Below are positions 32,002 through 42,064 of a stretch of DNA of 64,000 nt, in pieces. Source of the stretch: Mariannaea sp. PMI_226 (Eukaryota; Ascomycota; Sordariomycetes; Hypocreales; Nectriaceae); NCBI GenBank assembly GCA_024336345.1, contig JANFOG010000007.1, positions 1,240,001 through 1,304,000 on the forward strand, in the 5' to 3' direction. Position 1 is the stretch's first letter; every line of letters starts with the position of its first letter. The notes under the pieces were generated by a model that did not search any database, had not been told where the DNA came from, and saw nothing but the letters and a program-made list of their open reading frames with translations. Both the position numbers and the translations under genes were made by a program.

Positions 32002-32810
32002 TAGCAACCAATTGATTAATTGCTTATATGATGATTGAAGTGCTTTAGCCACTTAAGACCTATTGCATTATCTATCTAGCCATTTTGGGTGGTAACAATA
32101 GCCCAATCGCCTAAGAGGTTGCTTTCTTAATACCAATTGGTAAGATGATATTGGCCTGCGGCAATAAGAAATGGTGGGATCGCCCAGCCTCTTGTGTTAA
32201 TGGCTTGAATAGCTGTAATCCATTCTCGATTTCCAGACTGGACTAATTTTGGGTTTGAATGCCTTTCTGCACCTATTATAACCATTCTGCTAGCAATAAT
32301 GCCCATTATAAAGCTAATCTTATCAAAGTTATAGATATTATCTAATCAAATGCTATACTTCCTAATTATATTAGCCACAAGCCGAAACCAATTCCCAATT
32401 ATCTTTAGATCTTCGCATTTGGCCCTTTTATAATTATATTTACAAAAGAACCGCATTTTAAGCTCTGGGTGGCGCTTAATGAAGTTTGAAGCCCAGCGCT
32501 TGCCAATAGGTAATGTATTTCAGTTAGCAAGCAATTAATTGGCCATTTCTTTAACACCACGCAGTCGGGGAGGAAATCCTCATGAATTTAGGTCAAGGAT
32601 AAACTTAAGAATAATATCCTCTTCTAGATCGGATAGCTTGCGTGAGGGAGGGACCCAATCGCTTCGAGATTGAATCCCTTGTCGCCGGCGACCTATTCGC
32701 TGCCGAGTTATGCCATAGATTGTTGCAGCCTTTCGGATGCTTATTTTCTGGGGCCCTTTAAGGGCCTGAAGGGCAAGAATAGTTTTTGCCTCAGTATTTA
32801 GTTGGGACAT
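32002..32810 (-). pseudogene. Fot1/pogo-like transposase, decayed and truncated by the gypsy element
   Basis: The minus strand opens with a helix-turn-helix of the pogo type (SIRKAATIYGITRQRIGRR), stays open to 32580, then continues in frame through stops with family landmarks: KRWASNFIKRHPELK, YNFDKISFIMGIIAS (where the family has the catalytic NFDE), GNREWITAIQAINTRGWAIP, and GLKWLKHF. The DDE Asp/Glu context is altered and several codons are stops. Homology runs up to the gypsy LTR at 32000 and may resume left of 25216. Confidence 0.7.
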
Positions 32811-33569
32811 CTTTAGTTGTTGAGAAGCATTTGATCAAATGGTTTGTGATGTATATGAGGGATTTTTGGCCCGCATACTTGTCTGGCCCGCATGCTTATC
32901 ATGTACGTTAGTTAGGTATATTTAGAAAAGTGATCTTTAATATATAGTATTTATTTATATTGACCTAATGGTTTATAATATATATTAATTAGATTAGCTT
33001 GAATATATTCCTAAGCCTGACTCATAAGAATGGAAATTAGTGGAGCCTTTATCACAGCTAGTTAATTAAGTGTGCAATTCTTATAATATTTAATAATAAA
33101 TTTAACATCTATATATATTATACTATAAAACTTTTACTACACTACTTTACAAATCTTATTCTTTTTAATATAAAGTAGCTATAAATATTAATTGGCAATT
33201 ATATTAAAAGCTTTATTCTTAGGTATTATATATTGTGGCTTTGGGTGTTTGGAATCTGGCTTGTGATGTAGTTAATTGTTAATAAGTTTAAATTTAGAGA
33301 AATCCCCATATTTAAGTCAAGACTCAGCTGGGTTCCCCGGTTTTCGGTCGGGATTATTAAGTATAATGTGCAACTCCCGTCATTTGTCGTATTCAATGCG
33401 CTCTCTATTGTGTATGTTGGGCTTTTAATGTAAGCCTTAAATGCGCCGCGAATATCATTTGGAAATGGGTTAAGAGCAATTGCTGGTTCCATTTGACGTT
33501 TGGATGGGGGATTGGAAGTTGGTAATGATCATGTCAGTCAGTCGGTCAGAAAGATAATCTGGGCACACA
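32811..33569. other. AT-rich non-coding region
   Basis: 32850-33240 is strongly AT rich and RIP-like. GGCCCGCATACTTGTC and GGCCCGCATGCTTATC at about 32869-32902 are a short direct repeat. A minus-strand ORF at 33226-33492 (88 codons) has no recognisable feature. No gene supported. Confidence 0.4.
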
Positions 33570-33695
33570 CCGCTAGTTCGTATTCGCGGTTGGCCCGGGC
33601 CATTTGCGGATGTGGATATTCGTCAGTGGCCTGGGCCATTCGCGAATGGACCGGGCGATTCGCGAATTGGATCCGTTCGCGACTGGCCCGGAACA
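33570..33695. repeat. GC-rich cluster of repeated CGCGAAT/GGCCCGGGCC-like motifs
   Basis: About 125 bp with repeated TTCGCGAAT-like and GGCCCGGGCC/GGCCTGGGCC-like units in both orientations, sharply bounded by AT-rich DNA on the left. It may be the end of a mobile element; the role is unknown. Confidence 0.45.
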
Positions 33696-33916
33696 TATAC
33701 ATCTGAATCTAAATGGATGGGGGTGACATCTCGCTTATTCTCACGATGATGCCATTTGTGGCCCTGTGGCGTCTACAAAATTCCTACCACCCCAACTTGA
33801 AGCCGTTTGGGGCTGTTTGATACATCCCCCACGCTCTCCGTTACCTACGCATGAAGCTCTCTACGCCCCCCTCTCGTGATCGTGGAGCTTGGAGATCTAG
33901 ACTTGGGCCTACGAAG

Positions 33917-33932
33917 TACTATGTACATAGTA
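33917..33932. repeat. Perfect 16-bp palindrome TACTATGTACATAGTA
   Basis: The sequence equals its reverse complement, lies 337 bp before the FAD oxidoreductase start, and is followed closely by a GGTACGTAG stretch. It could be a dimeric regulator site; no family match. Confidence 0.5.
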
Positions 33933-34268
33933 ACTATGGTACGTAGTTTCAAAAGTACTATTGGCCCCTGGATTGGCCAATCACCTCCCGTTCACCCGCA
34001 CTCCAGGTCTCTCAAAGGTACACATTGTAACATCTGAGCATCTATCTATTCCTAGTGATACATTGGCGATTCTTATCGCTATTTGCAGCCTAGTTATTAA
34101 AGTTTATATTTAGTTTTAGGATGACGCGCGCTGCTGTAACATTACGCCAGCAAGACCATCAGACTCCCTGCCTGGCTGATTGAGCGAACTATAAGACACA
34201 CAAGACTCCGCGCAACTGGAGAAATGCATTCAATCAAACCACCTTAAAATTGCTTCGGTGTTTTCAAA

Positions 34269-35791
34269 ATGGAACAGTCAGAACTCTTTGATGTTGTAGT
34301 TGTTGGCGGTGGCCCAGTTGGATTGGCCGCCGCGTACGAAATCGCCAAGGCGGGTGGTAAAGTCATCACCCTGGAGGAGAACAACTTCTTCAACCATTCC
34401 GGAACCTCAGGTGGATTGGCACGCGTATTTCAAACTTTGTATGGTCATTGTAGCCACGTCTTTATAAACGCTTACAATTCCCAGGTACGGCGATGGCTTG
34501 ATGACCAAGCTTGCGAAAACATCGATGAAGCATTGGGATGATCTTGAACATGAGGCAGGGGTCTCGCTACGGTCCATGACAGGCATGCTTTGTTTTGGCG
34601 AGAAAGGTACTGAACAAGTTGCACCATTATTATTTGCATCATGAAGCAACTCGGCTTAACCTCCCTAGACGCCATGATTAGTCCACTTGAGAACCTTGAC
34701 AAGCTTGACATGAAATATACGAAGCGTAAGTTATCGATATATCGCCATTCCATTCTCTCATGCTAAGTTGAGTAGTCACTGCAGCGGAAATTGAACATGA
34801 CTATCCCTTCAAAAATCTGGATCCTCAATGGGTCGGCCTCTTTGCTCCCGACAACGGGATAATCAATGTACAGCTCCTGGTGCGGACTCTTTACTTACTG
34901 GCAAAGAATCTTGGAGCCCAAGCAGAGCAGCATACCCAGGTTAAAAAGATTCGCCCTTCACATAATAATAATTCTAACTGGGAGATCGACGTTACGACAT
35001 ACGGTCGAAGAGCAACTTACTTTACCAAGAAGATAATTATCACCAGCGGCGCTGGTATCAATTCTATTTTAAGACCAAGCTTTGGTATATCTCTCGACCT
35101 AGAGACTCGGCAAATTGTTACAACTTATTTCAACGCTGATAAAACTGCAGATGGCACCGTTTTCCCTAGTACGTTTTCAAAGTTTCATAACTACATTAGA
35201 TATATTGCTTTTTGTAACTCTAAATTCTTTCAATAGGCACTTGGCTCCATCCTAACCTTGTGGCCAACAAGCGACCTCTTGTGTTGTATGGAATGCCACC
35301 GCTTCCGTGGGGTCCACCAGATATTGAACGAGTCGTGGTAGAAGGAACCCAAACCATTGACAAACCGAACACAATTCAAGCACGCGGCCCTATCTCCAGG
35401 GAGATTGAAGATGCGAATAAATTTATTCGGGATCACATTACTGGCATCGACGATACAATCCCGCCTTCTACTATGAGCCGTAGCAAACCAAACCTTTTTG
35501 GTACATGTAATAAGCCCTTCACGAGCTTATCGGAAACTAACAACGATAGATGATGCGCTTGTGCTGGATTTCCTCCCAAAGCAATACCTTCACGAAGGGG
35601 CAGAAAAGAGCATTGTAATTTTCGCTGCCGGTTGGGCGATGAAGTTGGTCCCACTTCTGGGAAAATCCTTGGCGCAGATGATTTTGGAGGGAGAATCCGA
35701 GTTTGCTCACAACGCGTTCTCAATTACTCGAAAGAACCCGAGGACCGGGAAGGGGATCATCTCGGAGGAAGACAAGGTGCACGATGGTTAA
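34269..35791 (+). CDS. FAD-dependent oxidoreductase, sarcosine/fructosyl-amine oxidase family
   Basis: Six exons: 34269-34438, 34485-34606, 34669-34725, 34785-35168, 35237-35506, 35550-35791 (414 residues); all introns are GT-AG, 43-68 nt, and restore the frame, so the gene is intact although single-frame reading looks broken. The N-terminus has the dinucleotide-binding VVVVGGGPVGLAAAYE; then MKHWDDLEHEAG, YPFKNLDPQWVGLFAPDNG and QAEQHTQVKKIRP follow the DAO/monomeric sarcosine oxidase fold. Such enzymes oxidise secondary amines or Amadori products and make H2O2. In many relatives a Cys before LFGT anchors FAD covalently; here that position reads Asn (KPNLFGT). The C-terminus has no SKL peroxisome signal. 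Substrate unknown. Confidence 0.88.
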
Positions 35792-36087
35792 ATGCTTGAA
35801 GAAAAACTCAGACTTTCATTTAATCCGACGTTTAAAAAGGGCAGTCTCCTTTCATTGGACATTATGATGAGGGGTTTATTAGTTCCTGACACGCGGCAGC
35901 AACCGATGGCTGTTAACCACTTGGCATTGATAGCTTAATGCATGAGGCTGTTTGTATCAATAAATCCAAGTTACTGGGAAGACAGTTGGACTCCGATGAG
36001 TTAAGTGTTACATTATTGGTGGTAGTGAGTAATAGTGAGTAATAGTGATGTAAATGCTGAGGATCATGAAGCGTTGAAGTTTCGGCC

Positions 36088-36592
36088 TCAGAATGCATGG
36101 GTCACATTCGCGTGCGCCGCGTATGGGAGAAACTTTTCAGCATAGAAGCCAACTCTGGACGACTTTTGGTCGCTTTCATCACGTTCTGTGAGATATAGTG
36201 GACAGTGCTTACCTCTTGCCGCAAGGGGAAGTGCCCGTTGAAGTTGTGGCGTCCCCTTTGCTTTATGCACAAGTGCCTTAAGGTCGATGTACTCACGAAG
36301 ATGCGGCTGTGTCTTTGGATCTGCATAATCATACCCAGCTGAGCTTGTGAAACAGACATAGGGGATATTTGCATATTTCGCCGCGGCAACCAAATCTTCA
36401 CAAATATCGAATTGGGCGCTGGAGGGTCGGTGCAAATGGTGTCATATCCTGTTTCTTTAGTGTTTTGGTTATGTGCGAATGTGGCTCGGAATGTGAGGGC
36501 ACTATAGTCGCTCCTATTTTCTTGAGCTCCATTGCCTGCTTGAAGTCAGGATTCATCGTTAATCCCACCATCAAATCGACCTTTTGAGACAA
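36088..36592 (-). pseudogene. NmrA-like NAD(P)-binding protein relic
   Basis: Minus strand: KVDLMVGLTMNPDFKQAMEL then, after a frame change near 36430, FDICEDLVAAAKYANIPYVC and FTSSAGYDYADPKTQPHLRE, similar to NmrA/atypical SDR regulators. The N-terminal Rossmann glycine motif is missing and frames are broken, so a dead fragment is likely. Confidence 0.5.
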
Positions 36593-37144
36593 ATCTCGAT
36601 ACTAAAAAATGAGCTCAGCAAGTGAGACTTGCCCTGACGTATGTGTTAGTTACAAGTGACGGTAGAAATTAACTTATTTGCCCAAGACAAAATATCGAAG
36701 CGTCACTGACAAGACTTGTGTAGGTGATATGACGCCGTCGCTACACATTCTCACGCCATGAGCATCCAGGCGGACAATAATTCCCTGGCCAACATCAACG
36801 CATCTGTGGGCTCGTATTAATGACACCGTCGAACATGTTCACGACGCATTTCCCTTGCACAAGCCCTACGCTAAGCCGCCCTGTTTGGGCAGGCAATATT
36901 GCGCGGAAATCCCATTGCACCTTCCACCCAGTAGAGGATACTTAGAGACCACACCTGTCTCTCGCCTTCCCACATCAAATCCCTAGAATCTTCAATCCAG
37001 ACACTATTCGCAGACAAGCCACAGTCCCATATAGTCACGTATCAACACTCGGTCAGTAAATCATCTCACCCTAGTATAGCAACACCAGACTTACCTCCAA
37101 TAGCAAAGCTATAATTATATCTCCCGCAACCGCGCATCCCAAAC
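36593..37144. other. Intergenic region
   Basis: No gene recognised. AT-rich CTATAATTATATC near 37107-37120 could be a core promoter for the small ORF at 37145. Confidence 0.4.
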
Positions 37145-37321
37145 ATGAGACTATCAGTGACAACCATCACACTTAGCTGGATAGCCGCCTCTGTCCTAGC
37201 CTATGGATTAATTCAGCTCCGCTGGTTCGATGACCTCTGGTGCAATTCGCCCATCGGCTCAGTAATGGATGTAACGTTGGGGGGGCGGAACCAATGGCGC
37301 CGACAACTGCTTCGACTTTGA
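37145..37321 (+). other. Possible small secreted protein, probably frameshifted
   Basis: 58-codon ORF. The first 20 residues (MRLSVTTITLSWIAASVLAY) form a good signal peptide with n, h and c regions. The ORF crosses a run of seven G at about 37279-37285. In the next frame after that run a protein-like stretch (NCFDFEFGATIAHSGVE) continues about 30 codons to a GTATG splice-like site near 37380. A one-base change in the G-run, real or from sequencing, may have broken a longer secreted protein. Family unknown. Confidence 0.35.
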
Positions 37322-37389
37322 ATTCGGAGCCACAATTGCTCACTCAGGTGTGGAGCGCCATATACATAGAGGACGCGGTATGTTGCATT

Positions 37390-38019
37390 ATGGATTAATC
37401 TAGAGAGATAATCCTTTCTCTTCTGAGCTTAGAGATCTTTATCATAAACATCTTTATATCTTTTTATTTTTTCTTAGATATCTATATAAATTAGTTATAT
37501 TTTAGGGCTAGACTTAAATTTAGGAGTTTTAGACTCCGATAACGTTATATAGATTATATATATTGCTGGTTATAATTAGTTATTATAAAGAATTATAAAG
37601 GTAGCCTATTAGCAGCATAGGAACCGGATTTTATTGGTAAGCGCGTTTTCATAACTTCAACGTGATAGTGATACGTCAGCGGAAACAAGACTACATCATA
37701 TCTTGAGGTCATATTTCTGAATACTCAAAGACATTTTGGCTGCCTACAGCTCAGACCATTAAACTCAAGGCAACTTGGATAGGTAACGTAAAGGCAGTGC
37801 TGAATGATATACTTTTATCTTTTGCCACAGCCCTCACATATTAGGCATATATTTCAACGTGCCAAAACTACCAAGCCTACCGCAATAATATTTATCAACT
37901 CAAAACCAATAAGAAAACTTTCTTTTCTAATATTTTACTATAGCTATCTAAAAAAAAAAACCGTTCTCTAAACAAATGTGCTTCGAAGAAGATAGTAATC
38001 ATATCGGTGCTTAGTAGGC
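37390..38019. other. AT-rich intergenic region
   Basis: 37420-37640 is AT rich and decayed. The rest has no supported gene. Confidence 0.4.
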
Positions 38020-38570
38020 TTCCTATAGCTATAGGGGCATCTTTCGATTCTCGCGCAGAGGAAGAAACCCGACCTGCCTGCAATATACCCGAATCGACCT
38101 CCTACGAAAATACACGGATGGGCCAACGACCCCTGTGCGGAGCTTCTTTTCTGGCTCAATGGCATGGTTGGAACGGGGAAGTCCACCATATCTCGCACCG
38201 TTGCTCGTTCTTTGGCTGCGTCAGGTTATCTTGGGGGAGCTTCTTCTTCAAGAGAGGAGAGATCGATCGAGGAAGCATATCCAATTTCTTTTTGACTGTC
38301 GCTGCCCAGTTGGTCGAAAGAGAGCCCGCTATCGCGCCACACATCAAGGCTGCCATCGCGGCACGAGATCAATGTGACAAACTTTTGTTGATGCCTTGGA
38401 CAAGTGCAAGCGGGATGATGATGTCAAACTTATGATCTATCTTTTCTCTTGCACTAAGGACCTGCAGTTTCCAAGACTAAGGATCTTCGTCACGAGTAGG
38501 CCAGAGCTGCCAATTCGCCTGGGCTTCACTGCCGTAAAGGGGCACATATTAAGATCTTGTCCTTGATGAG
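38020..38570 (+). pseudogene. NACHT-domain NLR relic
   Basis: Pieces in different frames: LPIAIGASFDSRAEEE (typical segment before the NACHT), WLNGMVGTGKSTISRTVARS (complete Walker A), SFFFKRGEIDRG and FFLTVAAQLVEREPAIAPHI (NACHT core), then LRIFVTSRPELPIRLGF (sensor-like). At least two frameshifts break it, one near 38235-38250 within a CTTCTTCTTC run. It is a dead copy of a HET/NWD-type NACHT NLR gene. Confidence 0.75.
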
Positions 38571-39589
38571 ATACCTTCTGGTATTATTGAACATGATATC
38601 TTTGCTTTCTTGTACACGACTTGCGAGTAGCTACGACGAGCATTATACTAAACCCAACCTCTTTCACGATGCTTCGAACACTCTCGTCTGTGCCTTATCC
38701 ATAACCTTCTTCATTTAAACGGCCCATTATTTGCCAAATAGCATCCATCCGCCAGCCCAAACACATGCGCACCATATCGAGGCCAGGCTTTCCCGGCCTA
38801 TGGCGACGGAGATATTTCCCATCCCAAAGCTTCTCCGAGGTCGTAGTCCGACCTTTAGTGACGTGTCTGGATTCTCGGCGAAGGACGTTGCTGGTGAAGC
38901 TATCAAGACTGGTGTTAGCAATCTCCTCTTTATCTTCAGTCTGGCGTGATCAAGTTAGATTTTACCCCTAGCCGGCCCTGACGCTCGTCTGTGCCCGTCA
39001 TGGCGTGGATTGCTCGAAGTCGCTCTTCTTCATATCTGACACTCAATGCCTTCCCGTGGTATGTTAGGTCCTCATCCTTAATGAGGACAATGGGCATAGA
39101 GCAAAACCACAAATTTTGGTGTTTACGACGTCTTGGTGGTGATGTTACCCTGCGTTTGGTCATGCGAACAGTCGTGAAATAAAGCCGTCGCATCCGTTCA
39201 AATTGGTATTAAAAGGTGCAGCAACGTACGCGGTGTATAGACAAATCTCTGAGAAAACACGCAACACATTATACACAGACAACGATTGTAATGCTCGCCC
39301 TGGACACATCATCATTCATCGCTTGTCGCGTGACTATGAAAGGACCCCGGCCTCTCGAGGTATGATTATACCACCACTACGAAATGGTCTGAACCTGTGG
39401 CATTAACCAACAAGGCCTTACGGAGTTGTTCCGGAAGCCATGGTAACATCGCTGATTAAGTGGTGCCCGAGACAAAAACCTCATTGGTTTGAGCTATCTC
39501 AGAGGCACTTCGTCGAGGGGGTTGGGTTCCCGATCGCCTTTTGGCATCTGTTAATTGGATGGCAGCTACCTAACGGTTGGCCATTTCTG

Positions 39590-39621
<32 letters not shown>

Positions 39622-40566
39622 GGAGGGGGGGGGGGGGGGTGCACTAGATACAGGAAACTCTTTCCGTGAGAAGTCAAACTTACACGCCTGGCCACCAACT
39701 TGTATGACGTACTATAATCCGATGATGTAGCTGTATTGCGAGCTCACCCCGGATAAGGGCTTTTAAATCTAGTTTATGTAAGGTTACTTTGACACCCATC
39801 GCGACTTCGCTAATATCTGATTCATCATTGCGACGATATATGATCGTGTTGAACAAAGACGTCGGTTCCGAGGATCTCTGAGAAATAGGGGAAATTGAAA
39901 AAGGAAATTGTAGCAGACTGGAAGAAATAATCGCCCCAATTGCGCCACTTTGTGATCGATAAGAATCTGCTTGGACGAGACTCAAGTATCTTCACCCACC
40001 CCAACCCGATGTGTGCTAGTAAGGTTGAGGCTGCAGCAATAATAACGTGGATCGTGGTCAAACCCAATGGATCTCAATGCCCATGGGTGACGTAACCCAC
40101 AGACTCCTACCCTCGGTATGATTCTGATGAGTTAATGTTCCGTTTCGGCCATTCACGACTGAGGTATAGGATATCTGGCCAATCACAGCCAACGGAAGTC
40201 ACGGGTGTGCACCTCCGATAAATATAGCCAATTAGTGATGCCTCCTGGCTGTCATCATCAGGACCCGCAACCTTCACCTCCAGGTGGACGCTCCAGACTA
40301 GCCCGCCGTGTCTACGTTGTGGATGTGCCTGTTCTTCATATTTTAACTTTACTACTTTGGCAACAGCCAACAGGGAGTTGTGGCAAACCTGCGCGCTCCC
40401 CAGCCGCCCAGTCCTAACAATCTCATTTAAGGCGACTCTGATACAATATCATCTTGACTTTTAAGCAGCCAAAAATTTTAGCCTCAGCAGTCCATCATTA
40501 CATTCCTTACATCTTGATGAGAGGACACAACGTCCGAGGGTTCTCAAGCCGTATAATCTCCACCTC
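38571..40566. other. Intergenic region without a recognisable gene
   Basis: Several overlapping ORFs at 38700-39193 read protein-like on the minus strand (SVRYEEERLRAIHAM; KLWDGKYLRRHRPGKPG) but I recognise no family. 39590-39639 is a homopolymer block. 39700-40560 shows nothing definite. Confidence 0.35.
39590..39639. repeat. Poly-A then poly-G block
   Basis: A24 (39590-39613) directly followed by G10-A-G15 (39614-39639). It could be a genuine simple repeat or an assembly/sequencing artefact; coordinates around it may be unreliable. Confidence 0.9.
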
Positions 40567-41442
40567 ATGTTTACTGTCCAGTTTCCGTCCGGTTCGGCCA
40601 CGGCCCTGGATAAAGCCACCCATGGACAGGCAGTCCTCACAAATGAGAGAGCTGGGTTAACCTGGCACCCATGCGATGTAAACGTACGCTATATCTTCAA
40701 CAATCAGTGGACGGCTTTCGACTGGGCTCTATTTTTGAGCACCTCAGAATATGAAGACGGATTCTCTCAGTGGCACGACGCTAGAATACCGTCGTAATAT
40801 GCCTTGCATCCTGATGATGCTGGTTCCAACTCTCACAGCGACCAAACAAACTGCCAGATTGGCCAGAGTTTCCCGACCCTTACGACCAAATTACAAAGCT
40901 TAGAGCAAGAAAACGCAATAAAAGCCCTCCCGAACTCGCCATCGAGCTCATATAGCCAACAAAAACATGAGGAAACGACGATGGAGGGCCTCGGGGGGCA
41001 GTCCCGTCGAAGAAAAAGCCTGCCTTCAGACGAAATCCTGCCTACAAAGAGTTCCAGGCGAAAGTCTTCTCTCGACCAAGATACAAAACAGTTGGGGAAG
41101 AATCAAGTTAGCTTCAGTAATGTCCCTCCCGATGAGGTCGGCCGCGGTTCTAGAAGGAGCAAAGGTTGGAAGAATAAAAATCTCGAGAGAAATCGCCTAG
41201 CTGCTAACCGATGTCGCACCCGGAAGCGAGAGGATAACGAGAAACTCGAGGATGCGGAGAAGAAGATGGAACAGCAGCACATTAGACTGAGTAGCGAAGT
41301 GGCGGCCCTGACCACAGAGATCTACCAGCTCAAATGTGAACTCTTACTTCATTCGGGTTGCAGCTGCACTCTGATTCAAAGATATTTAGAGAGCGAATTC
41401 CAGCACTATATTCGTGGGATGCAAAGTGAGTCGCATCCATAA
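40567..41442 (+). pseudogene. bZIP transcription factor (ATF/CREB type) with in-frame stop
   Basis: One frame runs from ATG 40567 to TAA 41440-41442, broken only by TAA at 40795-40797 (a CAA-to-TAA change would explain it). The C-terminal half has a full bZIP: basic region NLERNRLAANRCRTRKRE, then a leucine zipper (LEDAEKKMEQQHIRLSSEV; LTTEIYQLKCELL) and the CSCTLIQRYLESEF tail common in fungal Atf1-like proteins. Basic patches SRRRKS and SRRKSS precede it. If translation starts at ATG 40981, a 153-residue protein keeping the bZIP could still be made. An intron removing the stop was not found. So either a recent pseudogene or a shortened regulator. Confidence 0.7.
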
Positions 41443-42064
41443 TATAGATGGGGTCGTTGTCGGGAAGGCGGTACTAGATACTTTACGATCAGCTCGAGGA
41501 ACATTTGTATCTAAAATCTAGGTAAAGGCACAAAGGGGCGACCCAAACAAAAAGATTCTAGAGTATATATAAATATATAATTAATCCCGAGTTAATACCT
41601 ATTTGAGTTGGGTTGCGTTAATCTTGAAAACAGGGATTGGTGGATATCTGCAGCGACTGACGATGATGAGCGAGGCAGGGAACAAATATAACAATTCCAA
41701 CTGGTACCCATTCATCTGATACATACAGCAAATCACTCCATGACGCCAACACCTTAGTGTCAATCATCCCAGCTACATTAATTAATTTGAAAGGGTCCTA
41801 GGGGTCTGAGGGTGCGATGCAGCATCATCATGCTGGCATGATGACCGCTTGGTTACCGCTCCTGATACCGGGCCCCTCCTCGTGCCAGCCTCTTAGGGCT
41901 TGGCAGATAGATAGAGGAACTACTCTCAGCCTCAGGTTGTCTTTTTTCACAAATATTAATATACGAAAAACCTCGGTTGGAAAAAGCAATAGAACATTCT
42001 AGTAACAGGTTTCACCCATATTCTTCCATAATCAATCAAGTCCGCGCCCCAATAATCCTTTTGG
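41443..42064. promoter_or_regulatory. Upstream region of the amidohydrolase gene
   Basis: No gene; contains TATATATAAATATATAA near 41560-41580. CATCATGCTGGCATGATG at 41826-41843 is a perfect 18-bp palindrome, a possible regulator site. Confidence 0.4.

Noticed and set aside
34407..34753. Frameshift pseudogene call for the FAD oxidoreductase
   Set aside because: Apparent frame breaks are fully resolved by five GT-AG introns that keep frame and conserved protein sequence.
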